Assembly: GCF_002904335.1 (NCBI RefSeq)
Contig: NZ_PPHF01000030.1
Coordinates: 124,001-188,000, forward strand
DNA: 64,000 nt
Source: Amycolatopsis sp. CA-126428
Lineage (GTDB): Bacteria; Actinomycetota; Actinomycetes; Mycobacteriales; Pseudonocardiaceae
Reading direction: 5' to 3'
Positions 51,909 through 62,100 of this stretch are shown here, piece by piece. How positions within the stretch are numbered: the first letter of the stretch is position 1; each line of letters opens with the position of its first letter. The notes below the pieces were generated by a model. It was not told the DNA's origin. It ran no database searches and saw only the letters and a list, made by a program, of their open reading frames with translations. The position numbers were made by a program, and so were the translations under genes.

Positions 51909-53071
51909 GCGAATATCAGTACTACGAGTTCCTGGCGATCGACCGGCCACTGGACGACGGCGAGCAAGCCGAGGTCAGGTCCCTGTCCACTCGGGCGAGG
52001 ATCAGCGCCACCAGCTTCGTGAACGAGTACCACTGGGGTGACTTCAAGGGTGACCCGCGCCGTCTGATGGAGCGGTACTACGACGCGCATCTGTACGTCG
52101 CGAACTGGGGCACCCACCACGTGATGTTCCGCCTGCCCCGTGATCTGCTTGACCCGGACGTCGTCGAGGACTACTGCGTCGGCCACGCGGCGAGCGCCTG
52201 GGTCACGGGCGAGTTCGTCGTGCTCGACTTCACGAGCGAGGACGACGTCGGTGAGTTCGACTTCGACTACGACCCCGAGAGCTTGCTATCGGGGATCGTC
52301 GGAGTTCGCGCGGAACTCGCCGCGGGTGACCTCCGGCCGCTCTACCTCGCCTGGCTGGCGGCCTACGGCGCTTGGGAGCGCGACGAGGACGTTTTCGACC
52401 GCGACGCCGACGACGATCTCGAACCGCCGGTTCCGGCCGGGTTGGGCACTCTCACTGCGTCGCAGCGAGCGCTCGCGGACTTCCTGCGCGTCGACGACGA
52501 CCTCCTCGCCACAGTGGCCGAGGCGTCTCCGCCGCTGGAGGACACCACCGAAAATCCCGATGATCTCGCCGGCTGGGTGAACCGTCTGCCTGCCGCCGAA
52601 AAGGACCGGCTCCTGGCCCGGGACGTGCTGGGAGAGGCCGGGCGGGTGCGGATGGAGCTGCTGCGCCGCTACCGCGATGACACTGCTCCGGCCAGCCCCC
52701 GCCCGGCCCGCCGGACCGTGGCCGACCTGCTCGACGCCACGGCGCGCCGGCGGGCCGACCGCGAGCGTCGCCTGGCCCTCCAGCGTGCCGACGAAGAGGC
52801 ACACCGGGAACAAGCCCGGTCCCGGGCTCGCGAGCGACGACTCGACAGGCTTGCCGAGGAAGGAGACGCCGCGTGGTCGCGTGTCGACGCGCTGATCGCC
52901 ACCCGCAAGCCGGCCGACTACGACGTCGCCGTCACTTTGCTCACCGATCTCCAAGCGCTCGCCGAACGCGAGGACCGCGACGACATGTTCGCCTCCCGCG
53001 TCAACGCAGTGCGGCAAACACACGCGCGCAAACCCAGCCTCATCGAACGCCTCGACCAGGCAGGCATCTGA
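51905..53071 (+). CDS. widespread uncharacterised protein with charged coiled-coil C-terminus
   Basis: A 388-residue protein from GTG 51905. The N-terminal 200 residues (YQYYEFLAIDRPLDDGE, TRARISATSFVNEYHWGDFKGD, LYVANWGTHHVMFRLP) match a common bacterial family of unknown function that I recall beside SWIM zinc-finger genes. Residues about 255-320 are Arg/Glu/Ala-rich and predicted coiled coil. The partner SWIM protein is absent here; 655 bases of decayed sequence follow instead, which may be where it was lost. Confidence 0.72.
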   Translation: MSEYQYYEFLAIDRPLDDGEQAEVRSLSTRARISATSFVNEYHWGDFKGDPRRLMERYYDAHLYVANWGTHHVMFRLPRDLLDPDVVEDYCVGHAASAWVTGEFVVLDFTSEDDVGEFDFDYDPESLLSGIVGVRAELAAGDLRPLYLAWLAAYGAWERDEDVFDRDADDDLEPPVPAGLGTLTASQRALADFLRVDDDLLATVAEASPPLEDTTENPDDLAGWVNRLPAAEKDRLLARDVLGEAGRVRMELLRRYRDDTAPASPRPARRTVADLLDATARRRADRERRLALQRADEEAHREQARSRARERRLDRLAEEGDAAWSRVDALIATRKPADYDVAVTLLTDLQALAEREDRDDMFASRVNAVRQTHARKPSLIERLDQAGI

Positions 53072-53726
53072 TCACCCCTGCTACGGCGAGCGCGTGCTGG
53101 TCGGCAGCGATGAACTGGACCTCAGCGAAGTCGATGACCGGGAACCTTGGCTCAGCATGACCGAGCGGTTCCTCGTCCTGCTGGAGACGGCCGGGTCGAT
53201 GCAAGAAGCGCTACCGCTGAACCCAGCGGATGTCAGTACTTCCAGATCGATCCGGTGCCGCGGTACTGGTCCACCGGGATCGGCTCGACTCCATCGCGCA
53301 TCCCGGCGATATACAGGGTGCCGTGCGGGTGGCCGGCCTCGTGGCGACGAGGCGGGCGCCGAATTCAGTTCGGTGACGCCCCGACTGGCCTCCTCACCTT
53401 CGGCCGGAGGATCGAACCGGCGAGCGATGCGGCGCAGCGCGGAGTCGGTGTCCTGCACGGCGCGAGGGCAGCAATGACGGCGCACGGTGCGGGAGGCTTC
53501 CCCGTCGAGGCCAGGGCAGAGCCGCGGAAGTCCTTACTCCGCTGGGCCGCTACTTCGGCACAAAATCTCCTAGCGAAGGCGCTGACGTGCGCTTTCTCGA
53601 GCCGGTGAGTCCGTGGGATCCGCCCGTCGAGCTATTGCGTGAACATAGTCAACAAAAAAAGTTTCGGCAACCTTGCACACGGCGGAAGAGGCCGATGTAT
53701 GGTTCACAGAGGTCGAAGGGATGTTC
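53072..53726. other. decayed intergenic stretch with gene remnants
   Basis: No sound gene spans these 655 bases. A plus frame starting near 53094 begins like protein (DELDLSEVDDREPWLSMTERFLVLLE) but degrades into Arg/Ser-rich sequence after about 50 codons. On the minus strand 53233-53358 encodes an orderly tail (GHPHGTLYIAGMRDGVEP, then IPVDQYRGTGSIWKY and a stop), cut by a stop upstream. The end has an A-tract (AACAAAAAAAG near 53650), probably the promoter zone of the methylase operon. Confidence 0.55.
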
Positions 53727-55784
53727 ATGGACGGTACGAGCACCGTGTCCGCCACCGGCATCGCCAAGCTTGCCGGAGTGGGTCGCGCCGCGGTCAGCAA
53801 CTGGCGTCGGCGGCACCTCGACTTTCCCCAACCTGTCGGTGGGAGCGCCACCAGTCCGCTCTTCGGGCTTGCCGAGGTCGAGGACTGGCTCCGCGTGCAG
53901 GGCAAGCTCGCCGAATTGTCCCCTCGCGAGCTGGTGTGGCGCCGGCTCCATTCGTCGTCGGACGGCCTCGAGCTGGCCGAAATGCTGTGCCTAGCCGGCG
54001 CTCTCCTGATCGCTTCGGGTAACAGCAACGAGCGGCTCCCCACGCCCTCGGGACTCGCCGAGGCTCTGGCCAGCATCGACAAGTCGGCAGCGGAACTGCT
54101 GAGTGCTGGCTTCCCCGACGAATGGTCGCCGCGACAGCACGAAGTCCTGACGGCCGTCGCCGAACTTGCGGAGGAGCACGGACCGCGTGAAGTGTTCGAG
54201 TTTCTCTTCACTCAGTACGTGGCTGCGCGAGGCGCGGCGTCGAATTTCACCACGCCGCCGAGCCTCGCCGATCTCATGGTCGAGCTGGCCGGCCCCGCCA
54301 CGTCGGTGCTCGACTTCACTTGCGGCATGGGGACCTTGCTCGGGTCAGCGCTTGCGGCCGGCACCTGCGTCGATTGCTTTGCGCAGGACATCGATCCGGC
54401 AGCGGTGAGGATCACTCAGCTGAGGCAGCTGTTCACCCGTCGGGTTGCGCCCGGGGTCGACGGACGGTCTGTGGTGCGGCTTGGCGACTCGCTGCTGTCC
54501 GATGCCTTCCCTGGGAGGCGAGTGGATGTCGTCCTGGCGAACCCGCCGTTCGGGTTACAGAACTGGGGGCATGATCGCCTGCTTTACGATTCGCGCTGGG
54601 AGTTCGGCGGGGTACCACCGAGGACAGAGCCTGAGCTGGCGTGGGTGCAGCACGCGCTCGCGCACCTGAAGCCAGGCGGGTACGCGGTCCTCCTAATGCC
54701 GCCCGCGGCTGCCCAGCGTCCGGCCGGCCGCCGGATCCGCGCCGAGCTGCTTCGCCGGGGCGCGCTCCAAGCCGTGGTCGCTCTTCCGCCGAAGCTCCTT
54801 CCACACACATCGATCGCGTTGCATCTGTGGGTCCTTCGACGGCCACTCGATGGAGCGCGTAGCGCGCAGTGTGTGCTGTTCGTCGACACGTCGCCGAAGT
54901 CGGACACCATGCGTGAGGTCGCAGTCGCCGCTTGGCACGCGTTTCGCGAGGATCCGGCGTCTGTACCTGCCGAGCCGGGGGTGCGTGCCGTGGTATCGGT
55001 GATCGACCTGCTTGACGACGCGACGGACTTGACACCGCAGCGGTATCTTCCGCTGCCTGACGTCCCGTACCGCGATTCCGCCGACCTGCTGACCGCCTAC
55101 GAGACCCTGGATGCGGAACTCGGGGGACTGCTTGCCAAGCTCCCGCCGCTGGTGGTTGGGGGTGCGTCGCCGATCGGGGACGCTCACCTCGTACCGGTGA
55201 AACAGCTGATGCAGAACGGCGACCTGACCCTGCATCGGACGGCACCACCCGCCGGTGGTTCGTCGGCCGACCGGAAGGCTGTGACCAGTCACGATGTCGC
55301 CAAGGGCAGGCCGCCGAGTGGGGTGACCACGACCAACGGCAGCGAGGTACGAGCGGGCGATGTGCTCGTCCCCCAGATCGCCGGGCAGCTTCTCGCCCGC
55401 GTGGCGACCGCTGAGCAGGTGGGTGCGCAGTTGGACACGACGGTCCAGGCGCTACGGCCGAATGCGGACATGCTCGATCCATGGTTCCTGGCGGGTGTGC
55501 TGAGTCGGAGGGAGAACGAGCACATCGTTGTACGGCAATCGACGACGTCGTCAGCACAAACGCGGATCGACGTGAAGCGCCTTCGAGTGCCCTTACCCCC
55601 GATCGACGTCCAGCGGCGTTACGGCGAGGCGTTCCGTCGGATCGCCGATTTTGAAACGTCCCTGGCCCGGGTCAACGACCTCGGTCGGCTGTTGGCGCGA
55701 GGGCTCGGCGACGGACTGGCTGCGGGAGCGTTCGATGCCGATTTGACCACGCCGCGTAACAGCGGCGATCGCCGACTTGATTGA
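53727..55784 (+). CDS. N6-adenine DNA methyltransferase with HTH and specificity-like domains
   Basis: A 685-residue protein. ATG 53727 has GAAGGG at six bases and is preferred to TTG 53673. Residues about 5-60 are an HTH (GIAKLAGVGRAAVSNWRRRH). The catalytic domain follows with motif I DFTCGMGTL (195-203) and NPPF (272-275). The C-terminal 180 residues look like an HsdS target-recognition half (HLVPVKQLMQNGDL, DVKRLRVPLPPIDVQRRYGEAF). It is thus a methylase fused to its own specificity domain. It is 27 bases before hsdM, as the first gene of a five-gene operon. Confidence 0.85.
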   Translation: MDGTSTVSATGIAKLAGVGRAAVSNWRRRHLDFPQPVGGSATSPLFGLAEVEDWLRVQGKLAELSPRELVWRRLHSSSDGLELAEMLCLAGALLIASGNSNERLPTPSGLAEALASIDKSAAELLSAGFPDEWSPRQHEVLTAVAELAEEHGPREVFEFLFTQYVAARGAASNFTTPPSLADLMVELAGPATSVLDFTCGMGTLLGSALAAGTCVDCFAQDIDPAAVRITQLRQLFTRRVAPGVDGRSVVRLGDSLLSDAFPGRRVDVVLANPPFGLQNWGHDRLLYDSRWEFGGVPPRTEPELAWVQHALAHLKPGGYAVLLMPPAAAQRPAGRRIRAELLRRGALQAVVALPPKLLPHTSIALHLWVLRRPLDGARSAQCVLFVDTSPKSDTMREVAVAAWHAFREDPASVPAEPGVRAVVSVIDLLDDATDLTPQRYLPLPDVPYRDSADLLTAYETLDAELGGLLAKLPPLVVGGASPIGDAHLVPVKQLMQNGDLTLHRTAPPAGGSSADRKAVTSHDVAKGRPPSGVTTTNGSEVRAGDVLVPQIAGQLLARVATAEQVGAQLDTTVQALRPNADMLDPWFLAGVLSRRENEHIVVRQSTTSSAQTRIDVKRLRVPLPPIDVQRRYGEAFRRIADFETSLARVNDLGRLLARGLGDGLAAGAFDADLTTPRNSGDRRLD

Positions 55785-55811
55785 CTGGACAGAACCTTCG
55801 AGAGGATCCTG

Positions 55812-57800
55812 GTGACCGACACGACGCCGAAGAACCTGGCGGGCTTGATCTGGCAGGTGGCCGACCTGCTGCGCGGCGACTACAAGCGAGCTGATTACGG
55901 CAAGGTGATCTTGCCGTTCACAGTGCTGCGCCGGCTGGAGTGCGTGCTGGAGCCGACGCGCGATGCGGTGCTCAAGGAGAAGAAGAAGTGGGTCGACAAG
56001 GGCATCGATCCCTCGCCGTTCTTGACGAAGGTGACGGAGAGGCGCTTCTTCAACATGACCAAGCACAGGCTTGTCTCGGTAGCCGCCGCACCGGACGACG
56101 CGGTGAAGAACCTGATGAGCTACGTGAACGGCTTCTCGGACAACGCCAAGGAGGTGTTCGAGAAGTTCAAGTTCGCCGAGCAGGTGACCTACCTTCATGA
56201 GGCGAAGCTCCTGCATCTGGTGGTTTCTGAGTTCGCGGATTTCGACTTGCGTCCCGAGACGGTGGGCAACCACGAGATGGGCTACGTCTTCGAGGAGCTG
56301 ATCCGGAAGTTCGCCGAGGCGTCGAACGAGACAGCTGGTGAGCACTTCACTCCTCGTGAGGTCATCGAACTGATGACCGGGTTGCTCATCGCGCCGGATT
56401 TGGAAGATCTGAAGGTTCCTGGCGCCGCACGGCTGGTGTACGACCCGGCTTGCGGGACAGGGGGCATGCTCACCGCCGCCGAAGATTTCATCCTCAAGCA
56501 CAACTCCGACGCGAAGGTGTACTCCTTCGGTCAGGAGCTGAATCCGGAGTCCTGGGCGATCTGCCGGTCCGACCTGATGATCAAGAATCAGGAGCCGGAC
56601 AACATCAAGCTGGGCAACTCGTTCACCTATGACCACCATGAATACCAGCGATTCGACTACATGTTGTCGAATCCGCCGTTCGGCGTGGAGTGGAAGAAGG
56701 CGAAGCAGCAGATCGAGGACGAGCACGAGGACCTCGGGATGCGCGGACGCTTCGGTGCTGGTCTGCCGAGGATCAACGACGGCTCGCTCCTGTTCCTGCA
56801 GCACATGATTGCGAAGATGCGCCCCGTCAGCGAGGGCGGCAGCCGTATCGCAATCGTCTTCAACGGCTCACCGCTGTTCACTGGGGCGGCGGAGTCGGGC
56901 GAGTCGAAGATCCGGCAGTGGATCCTGGAGAACGACTGGCTCGAAAGCATCGTCGCCTTGCCGGACCAGTTGTTCTACAACACCGGTATCTCGACGTACT
57001 TCTGGATTCTGACCAACCGCAAGGCGCCCGAGCACCGCGGCAAGGTCGTCCTGCTGGACGCGCGGGACTACTGGGCCAAAATGCGAAAGTCCCTGGGCGA
57101 CAAGCGGAAACTAATTACCGAAGAGCAGATCGACGAGATCCAGCGCCTGTACGGCGAGGCACTCAGTGTGGCTGCGGACCCTGAGCACGAGTTGCACGGA
57201 AAGGTGAAGGTCTTCGCCAACGAGGAGTTCGGCTACCATCGCATCACCGTCGAACGGCCCTTGAAGCTTCGTTTCGAGGTGACTGAGGATGCTCTCGTCG
57301 AGCTGGAAGAGGCCCTGAAGAGCGGCAAGACGACGGCGAAGTACGAGGGGCGCGATGCTCTGCTGGGCGCGTTGAAGACGCTGGTTGGTGAGGAGCCGTC
57401 GTTCAAGAAGGCGGAGTTCGCCGCCGTGCTGCGGTCTGCGCTGGCTGGGGTGGGCAAGTTGCCGGCCGCTGTAGACAAGGCCGTGTGGTCGGCGGTGTCG
57501 GTACGTGATCCTGAGGGTGAGGTGCAGTACAAGAAGGGTGAGCTGGAGCCTGACTCGGAGCTGCGTGGCTTCGAGAACGTTCCGTTGTACGAGGATATCG
57601 ACGCCTACTTGGAGCGCGACGTCTTACCGCACGTGCCTGACGCCTGGATTGACCACGCGAAGACCAAGGTGGGTTACGAGATCCCGTTCACCCGATACTT
57701 CTACGTGTACAAGCCGCCCCGCTCGCTTGTGGAGATCGACGCCGAGCTAGAAGCAATTGAGATGGAAATTCGAGGTCTTCTGAGCGAGGTGGTGAAGTGA
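55812..57800 (+). CDS. hsdM: type I restriction-modification methyltransferase subunit HsdM
   Basis: A 662-residue HsdM from GTG 55812. N-terminal helical domain (LAGLIWQVADLLRGDYKRADYGKVI in part), catalytic motif I DPACGTGGM (about 212-220) and NPPFG (about 287-291), and the VALPDQLFYNTGISTYFW region. Longer than E. coli HsdM (529 residues), with an extended C-terminal part. With HsdS it forms the M2S1 methylase that marks adenine. It overlaps hsdS as GTGA. Confidence 0.93.
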   Translation: MTDTTPKNLAGLIWQVADLLRGDYKRADYGKVILPFTVLRRLECVLEPTRDAVLKEKKKWVDKGIDPSPFLTKVTERRFFNMTKHRLVSVAAAPDDAVKNLMSYVNGFSDNAKEVFEKFKFAEQVTYLHEAKLLHLVVSEFADFDLRPETVGNHEMGYVFEELIRKFAEASNETAGEHFTPREVIELMTGLLIAPDLEDLKVPGAARLVYDPACGTGGMLTAAEDFILKHNSDAKVYSFGQELNPESWAICRSDLMIKNQEPDNIKLGNSFTYDHHEYQRFDYMLSNPPFGVEWKKAKQQIEDEHEDLGMRGRFGAGLPRINDGSLLFLQHMIAKMRPVSEGGSRIAIVFNGSPLFTGAAESGESKIRQWILENDWLESIVALPDQLFYNTGISTYFWILTNRKAPEHRGKVVLLDARDYWAKMRKSLGDKRKLITEEQIDEIQRLYGEALSVAADPEHELHGKVKVFANEEFGYHRITVERPLKLRFEVTEDALVELEEALKSGKTTAKYEGRDALLGALKTLVGEEPSFKKAEFAAVLRSALAGVGKLPAAVDKAVWSAVSVRDPEGEVQYKKGELEPDSELRGFENVPLYEDIDAYLERDVLPHVPDAWIDHAKTKVGYEIPFTRYFYVYKPPRSLVEIDAELEAIEMEIRGLLSEVVK

Positions 57801-59113
57801 GTGAAATCCGCGATAGCCGTCTCGGCTGGGCGCCTGCTATTCCGAGTCATTGGCAAGTCGTTCCTCTTCGCTACGTTGCTGACATGGGTACCGGTCACAC
57901 GCCAGATAGAAATAAGGCGGAGTACTGGGAAGACTGCACAATTCCTTGGGTGACAACTCCAGATGTTACCAAGCGGGCAGATTCGTTTGCGCCACTGCTG
58001 GAAACTGAACAGAAAATAAGTCGGCTCGGGATGGCAAAAAGTGCGGCCGTGTTGCATCCAGAAGACACGGTAATGCTTTCGCGTACGGCATCCATTGGTT
58101 ACAGTGTTCGAATCGGACGTCCGATGGCTACAACGCAGGCGTTTGTAACCTGGAAGTCGGGGGAGAAGCTGGACTCTCGTTACCTCCTTATGGTCTTGCG
58201 TGCAATGAAGGAAGAGTGGGCCAGGCTTGCCTATGGCTCCACGCACTTGACCATATACATGCCAGATCTCGAATCCATCCGAATTCCCCTCCCGCCTTTG
58301 GTGGAGCAGCGAAGAATCGTTGACTTCATCGATCGTGAAGTAAAGCGTATAGACGCTCTAATTGCTGCGGATCACAACTATGCGAAGCTGCTCAAAGAAC
58401 GCCAAGAGTCGGAGCTTTATGCGGCCCTTTCTGGCTCTGACGTAGCCGGTTGCCGAGTCGATCATCCGATGCTGGGAAGTCTTCCGAGTCGGTGGCCGGT
58501 GGTGAAGCTAAGGCGCCTGGTTCCAAGAGTCGGAGTGGGGGTGGTTGTCGACCCGTCATCGTACTTTTCGGAGGAAGGTGTGCCTTTCCTGCATGGGGCG
58601 AACATTCTTGCTGGAAAGATTGACGTGAGGGATGTTCGAAGGATCTCCGACCTTGATAGCAGGAAACTGTGGAGGTCGCGCCTCGAGGAAGGTGATGTCG
58701 TTGTCGTTCGGGCTGGTTACCCGGGCAGGGCTGCGGTAATCACTGGTGATCTTGATGGAGCAAACTGTGCTTCAATTATTGTCCTGAAGAAGGGAAAGTC
58801 GCTACTTCCGTCTTATCTTGCTGCATATTTCAATAGTCTGCTGGGAAAAGCTTATGTCGACTCTGTTCGATACGGTGCAGCGCAAGAGCAAATTAATGTT
58901 TCTCACGTGGTTGACTTCATGGTTCCTGTCCCGTCGCCGTCTGAGCAGGTAGATATAACTCGAAGGCTTGATGATACTTTTCGAGCATCAACATCGATGG
59001 GGGATCGAATCGTGAAGCGTTCGGCTCTTCTTGCTGAACGTCGTCAAGCCTTGATCACCGCCGCAGTGACGGGTCAATTCGACGTCACCACCGCGAGAGG
59101 GGCGGATGTCTGA
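57797..59113 (+). CDS. hsdS: type I restriction-modification specificity subunit HsdS
   Basis: A 438-residue HsdS with two target-recognition domains, each closed by a conserved helix start: IPLPPLVEQRRIVDFIDREV (about 168-187) and VPVPSPSEQVDITRRLDD (about 376-393). GTG 57797 overlaps the hsdM stop. Its base composition is strikingly lower in GC than its neighbours (for instance 25 of 60 bases in 58801-58860 are G or C), which indicates recent exchange of specificity by transfer. Its 3' end overlaps the hsdR start as TGATG. Confidence 0.93.
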   Translation: MSEIRDSRLGWAPAIPSHWQVVPLRYVADMGTGHTPDRNKAEYWEDCTIPWVTTPDVTKRADSFAPLLETEQKISRLGMAKSAAVLHPEDTVMLSRTASIGYSVRIGRPMATTQAFVTWKSGEKLDSRYLLMVLRAMKEEWARLAYGSTHLTIYMPDLESIRIPLPPLVEQRRIVDFIDREVKRIDALIAADHNYAKLLKERQESELYAALSGSDVAGCRVDHPMLGSLPSRWPVVKLRRLVPRVGVGVVVDPSSYFSEEGVPFLHGANILAGKIDVRDVRRISDLDSRKLWRSRLEEGDVVVVRAGYPGRAAVITGDLDGANCASIIVLKKGKSLLPSYLAAYFNSLLGKAYVDSVRYGAAQEQINVSHVVDFMVPVPSPSEQVDITRRLDDTFRASTSMGDRIVKRSALLAERRQALITAAVTGQFDVTTARGADV

Positions 59114-62100
59114 TGGCTCGCGCCCACACCGAGGAGCCGTTCGAGGACACCATCGTCGAAGCGCTGGTCACCTCAGGCTGGCGCCCCGGAGACAAAGACG
59201 CCTACCTCCCCGACCTCGGCCTCGACCCGAGCCAGCTGGTGCCGTTCGTCGAAGCCACCCAGCCCGACGCCTGGAAGACGCTGGAACAGTTTGCCGGCGG
59301 CAACCCTGCGGTCGCCGAAAAGGAGTTCCTTCGGCTCGTCGCCAAGCAGATCGACCAGCGCGGCACTCTCGATGTGCTGCGCGCGGGCGTCAAGGATCGC
59401 GGCGTCCGTATCAAGCTCGCTTACTTCCGCCCGGCCCACACTGTTGCCGAAGGCGCGCTCGACGAGTACCGCCGGAATCGGCTCTCCGTTACCCAGCAGT
59501 TGCGCTACTCAGCGACAAGCAGGCACGAACTGGACCTCGTACTGTTCGTCAACGGTCTCCCGGTCGCCACGGCTGAGCTGAAGAACCCGCTCACCGGCTC
59601 GACCGTCGACGACGCCATGACTCAGTACCGCACCACGCGAGACCCCAAGGAACTGCTGTTCGCGAAGCGAGCCCTCGTTCATTTCGCCGTCGACACCGAT
59701 ATGGTCTTCCTCACCACGCGCCTCCGTGGCGAGCAGACCCTCTTCCTCCCGTTCAACCAGGGCACCGGTGGTCCCGGCAATGTGGGTGGCGCGGGCAACC
59801 CACCCGCGTCCGCCGACGGGTCCGGCTACCGGACGGCTTATCTGTGGGAGCAGGTCTGGCAGAAGGACAACTGGATCGACCTCCTCAAGCGGTTCCTGCA
59901 TGTTCAGGCCGCCAAGGGACGCACGAGCGTGCACGACCGGCCGCTCATCTTCCCGCGCTATCACCAGTGGCACGCTGTGCGCAGCCTCACCGAGCACGCC
60001 GCTCGGTACGGTTCCGGCCACAACTACCTGATCATGCACTCGGCGGGGTCCGGCAAGTCCAACACCATCGGCTGGCTCGCGCACCGGCTGTCCACGCTGC
60101 ACGGTTCGGCCGAACCCGGTGCGCTCGACAGCGCCGCCGTGCAGACGGGCCGGATCGAGGCGAACCAGGCGGTCTTCCACAAGATCGTTGTCGTCACCGA
60201 TCGGTCCGTGCTGGACAAGCAGCTCCAGGACACGATCTACCAGTTTGATCACACGCCCGGCGTCGTGCAGCGGATCACCGGTACTAGCGGCTCGAAGTCT
60301 GCCGAGGTTGCCGAAGCCCTCGCCAACACCGCCTCGAAGATCATCATCGTGACGGTGCAGACCTTCCCGCATGTCCTCGAAGGCGTGTCCGGGCTCTCTG
60401 GCAAGCGCATCGCGGTCATCGTAGACGAGGCACATTCCGGCCAGTCCGGTGATTCGGTCAGCAAGCTGAAGAAAGTGCTGCGTGGCCTGGGCGCCGAGGA
60501 GGCCGGAGACGACACCGACCCGCTGACCTCCTCTGCGATGGTCGAAGGACGGCACCCCAACCTGTCCTACTTCGCTTTCACCGCCACGCCGAAGACCAAG
60601 ACGCTCCAGTTGTTCGGCATCGACGATCCTGTCAGCGGTGACAAGCGTGCGTTCCACATCTACTCGATGCGCCAGGCCATCGATGAGAAATTCATCCTCG
60701 ACGTGCTGCGCAACTACACCACCTTCAAGACCTACTGGAAGGTAGCCAAGGAGGGTGCCGAGAACATCGAAGTCAACCCGGACAAAGCCGGGGCTGAAAT
60801 CGCCCGGTTGGTGTACCTCAATCCCGCCACGATGGAGGCACACGCGGAGATCATCGCTCGTCACTTCCACAAGAGCACACGCAGGCAGCTCGGCGGCCGG
60901 TCCAAGGCGATGGTCGTGAGCCGGTCCAGGGAGAGCGCGCTGCGCATGTTCACCGCACTGCACAAGGCATTCGATGACCTCAGCCTTCCCAATCCGGGGC
61001 TGCTCGTGGCGTTCTCCGGCAGCCTTGCCCACAACGGCGCCGAGGTCACCGAGGCCAACATCAATGGGTTCCCGGAAAGCCAGTTGCCGGATGCATTCGC
61101 CTACACCCGCGCCGACGACCCACACGCCGCATCGCGCGGTAAGCCTGGTGGAGCGCCGGAGCGGAAGGAATACCGCATCCTGGTCGTGGCTGACAAATAC
61201 CAGACTGGATTCGACCAGCCCCTGCTCACCACGATGTACGTGGAGAAGCCCTTGGCGGGAGTCGCGGCGGTCCAGACGCTCTCGCGGCTGAATCGCACGC
61301 ATCCGCTCAAGAGCCAGGAAGACCTGTTCGTCCTCGACTTCGCCAACGAGGCCGAGGACATCCAGCGGGAATTCAAGCCCTACTACGAAGAAGCCGTGAC
61401 GACCCCGGCCGACCCGAACCTGCTCTACGAGAAGCAGCGCGTGCTGATGGATCATCAGCTTCTGGTCCCGTCGGAGATCCAGTCCTTCTATGATGCCTAC
61501 GCCGAGGCGCAGCCGGCCGCGAATGGACAGAGCCGCCTGCGAGGCTGGGAGAAAAAGCACGCTGCGCTCGTCCGGCTGACCGATCCGGCCCGAGATCGAT
61601 TTGCCAAACTGCACCACGAAGATCGCGACGCCGCCGAGCTGTTCCGGTCCGACCTGGCTGACTACGTCCGGAAGTACGGGTTCCTTACGCAGGTCATGCA
61701 GTACACCGACGACGAGCTCGAAATGCTGTACCTGTTCGCCAAGCACCTGCTGTCCCAGTTGATGTCGCGGGCGGATCCGGCGATGGACGTCGGTGCGGTC
61801 GACCTCACCCATCTGCGCGTCAGCAAGACCGGCGAGCATGACGTGAGCCTCGAGCCCGAAGGCGAGCAGATGTTGCCCGGCTTCGACGATGGTGCTGCCG
61901 CACTGCCGAAGGATCCGCGAAAGGCTCTGCTGTCGGAGCTCATCGAGGAGTTCAACGACCGCTACGGCCTGGGGCTCAGCGATGCCGACCGGCTGATGTA
62001 CGAGGAGCGGATCGTTGCAGCTGCCGGCGATCCCGACCTGGAGCAGGCTGCTGTCGCCAGCCGCAACGAAGGCGACTTCGAGATGCCGTTCAACCAGCGG

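Noticed and set aside
53094..53477. A 127-codon plus-strand gene in the decayed stretch
   Set aside because: Only the first 50 codons look protein-like; the rest is Arg/Ser-rich, so it is treated as a remnant.
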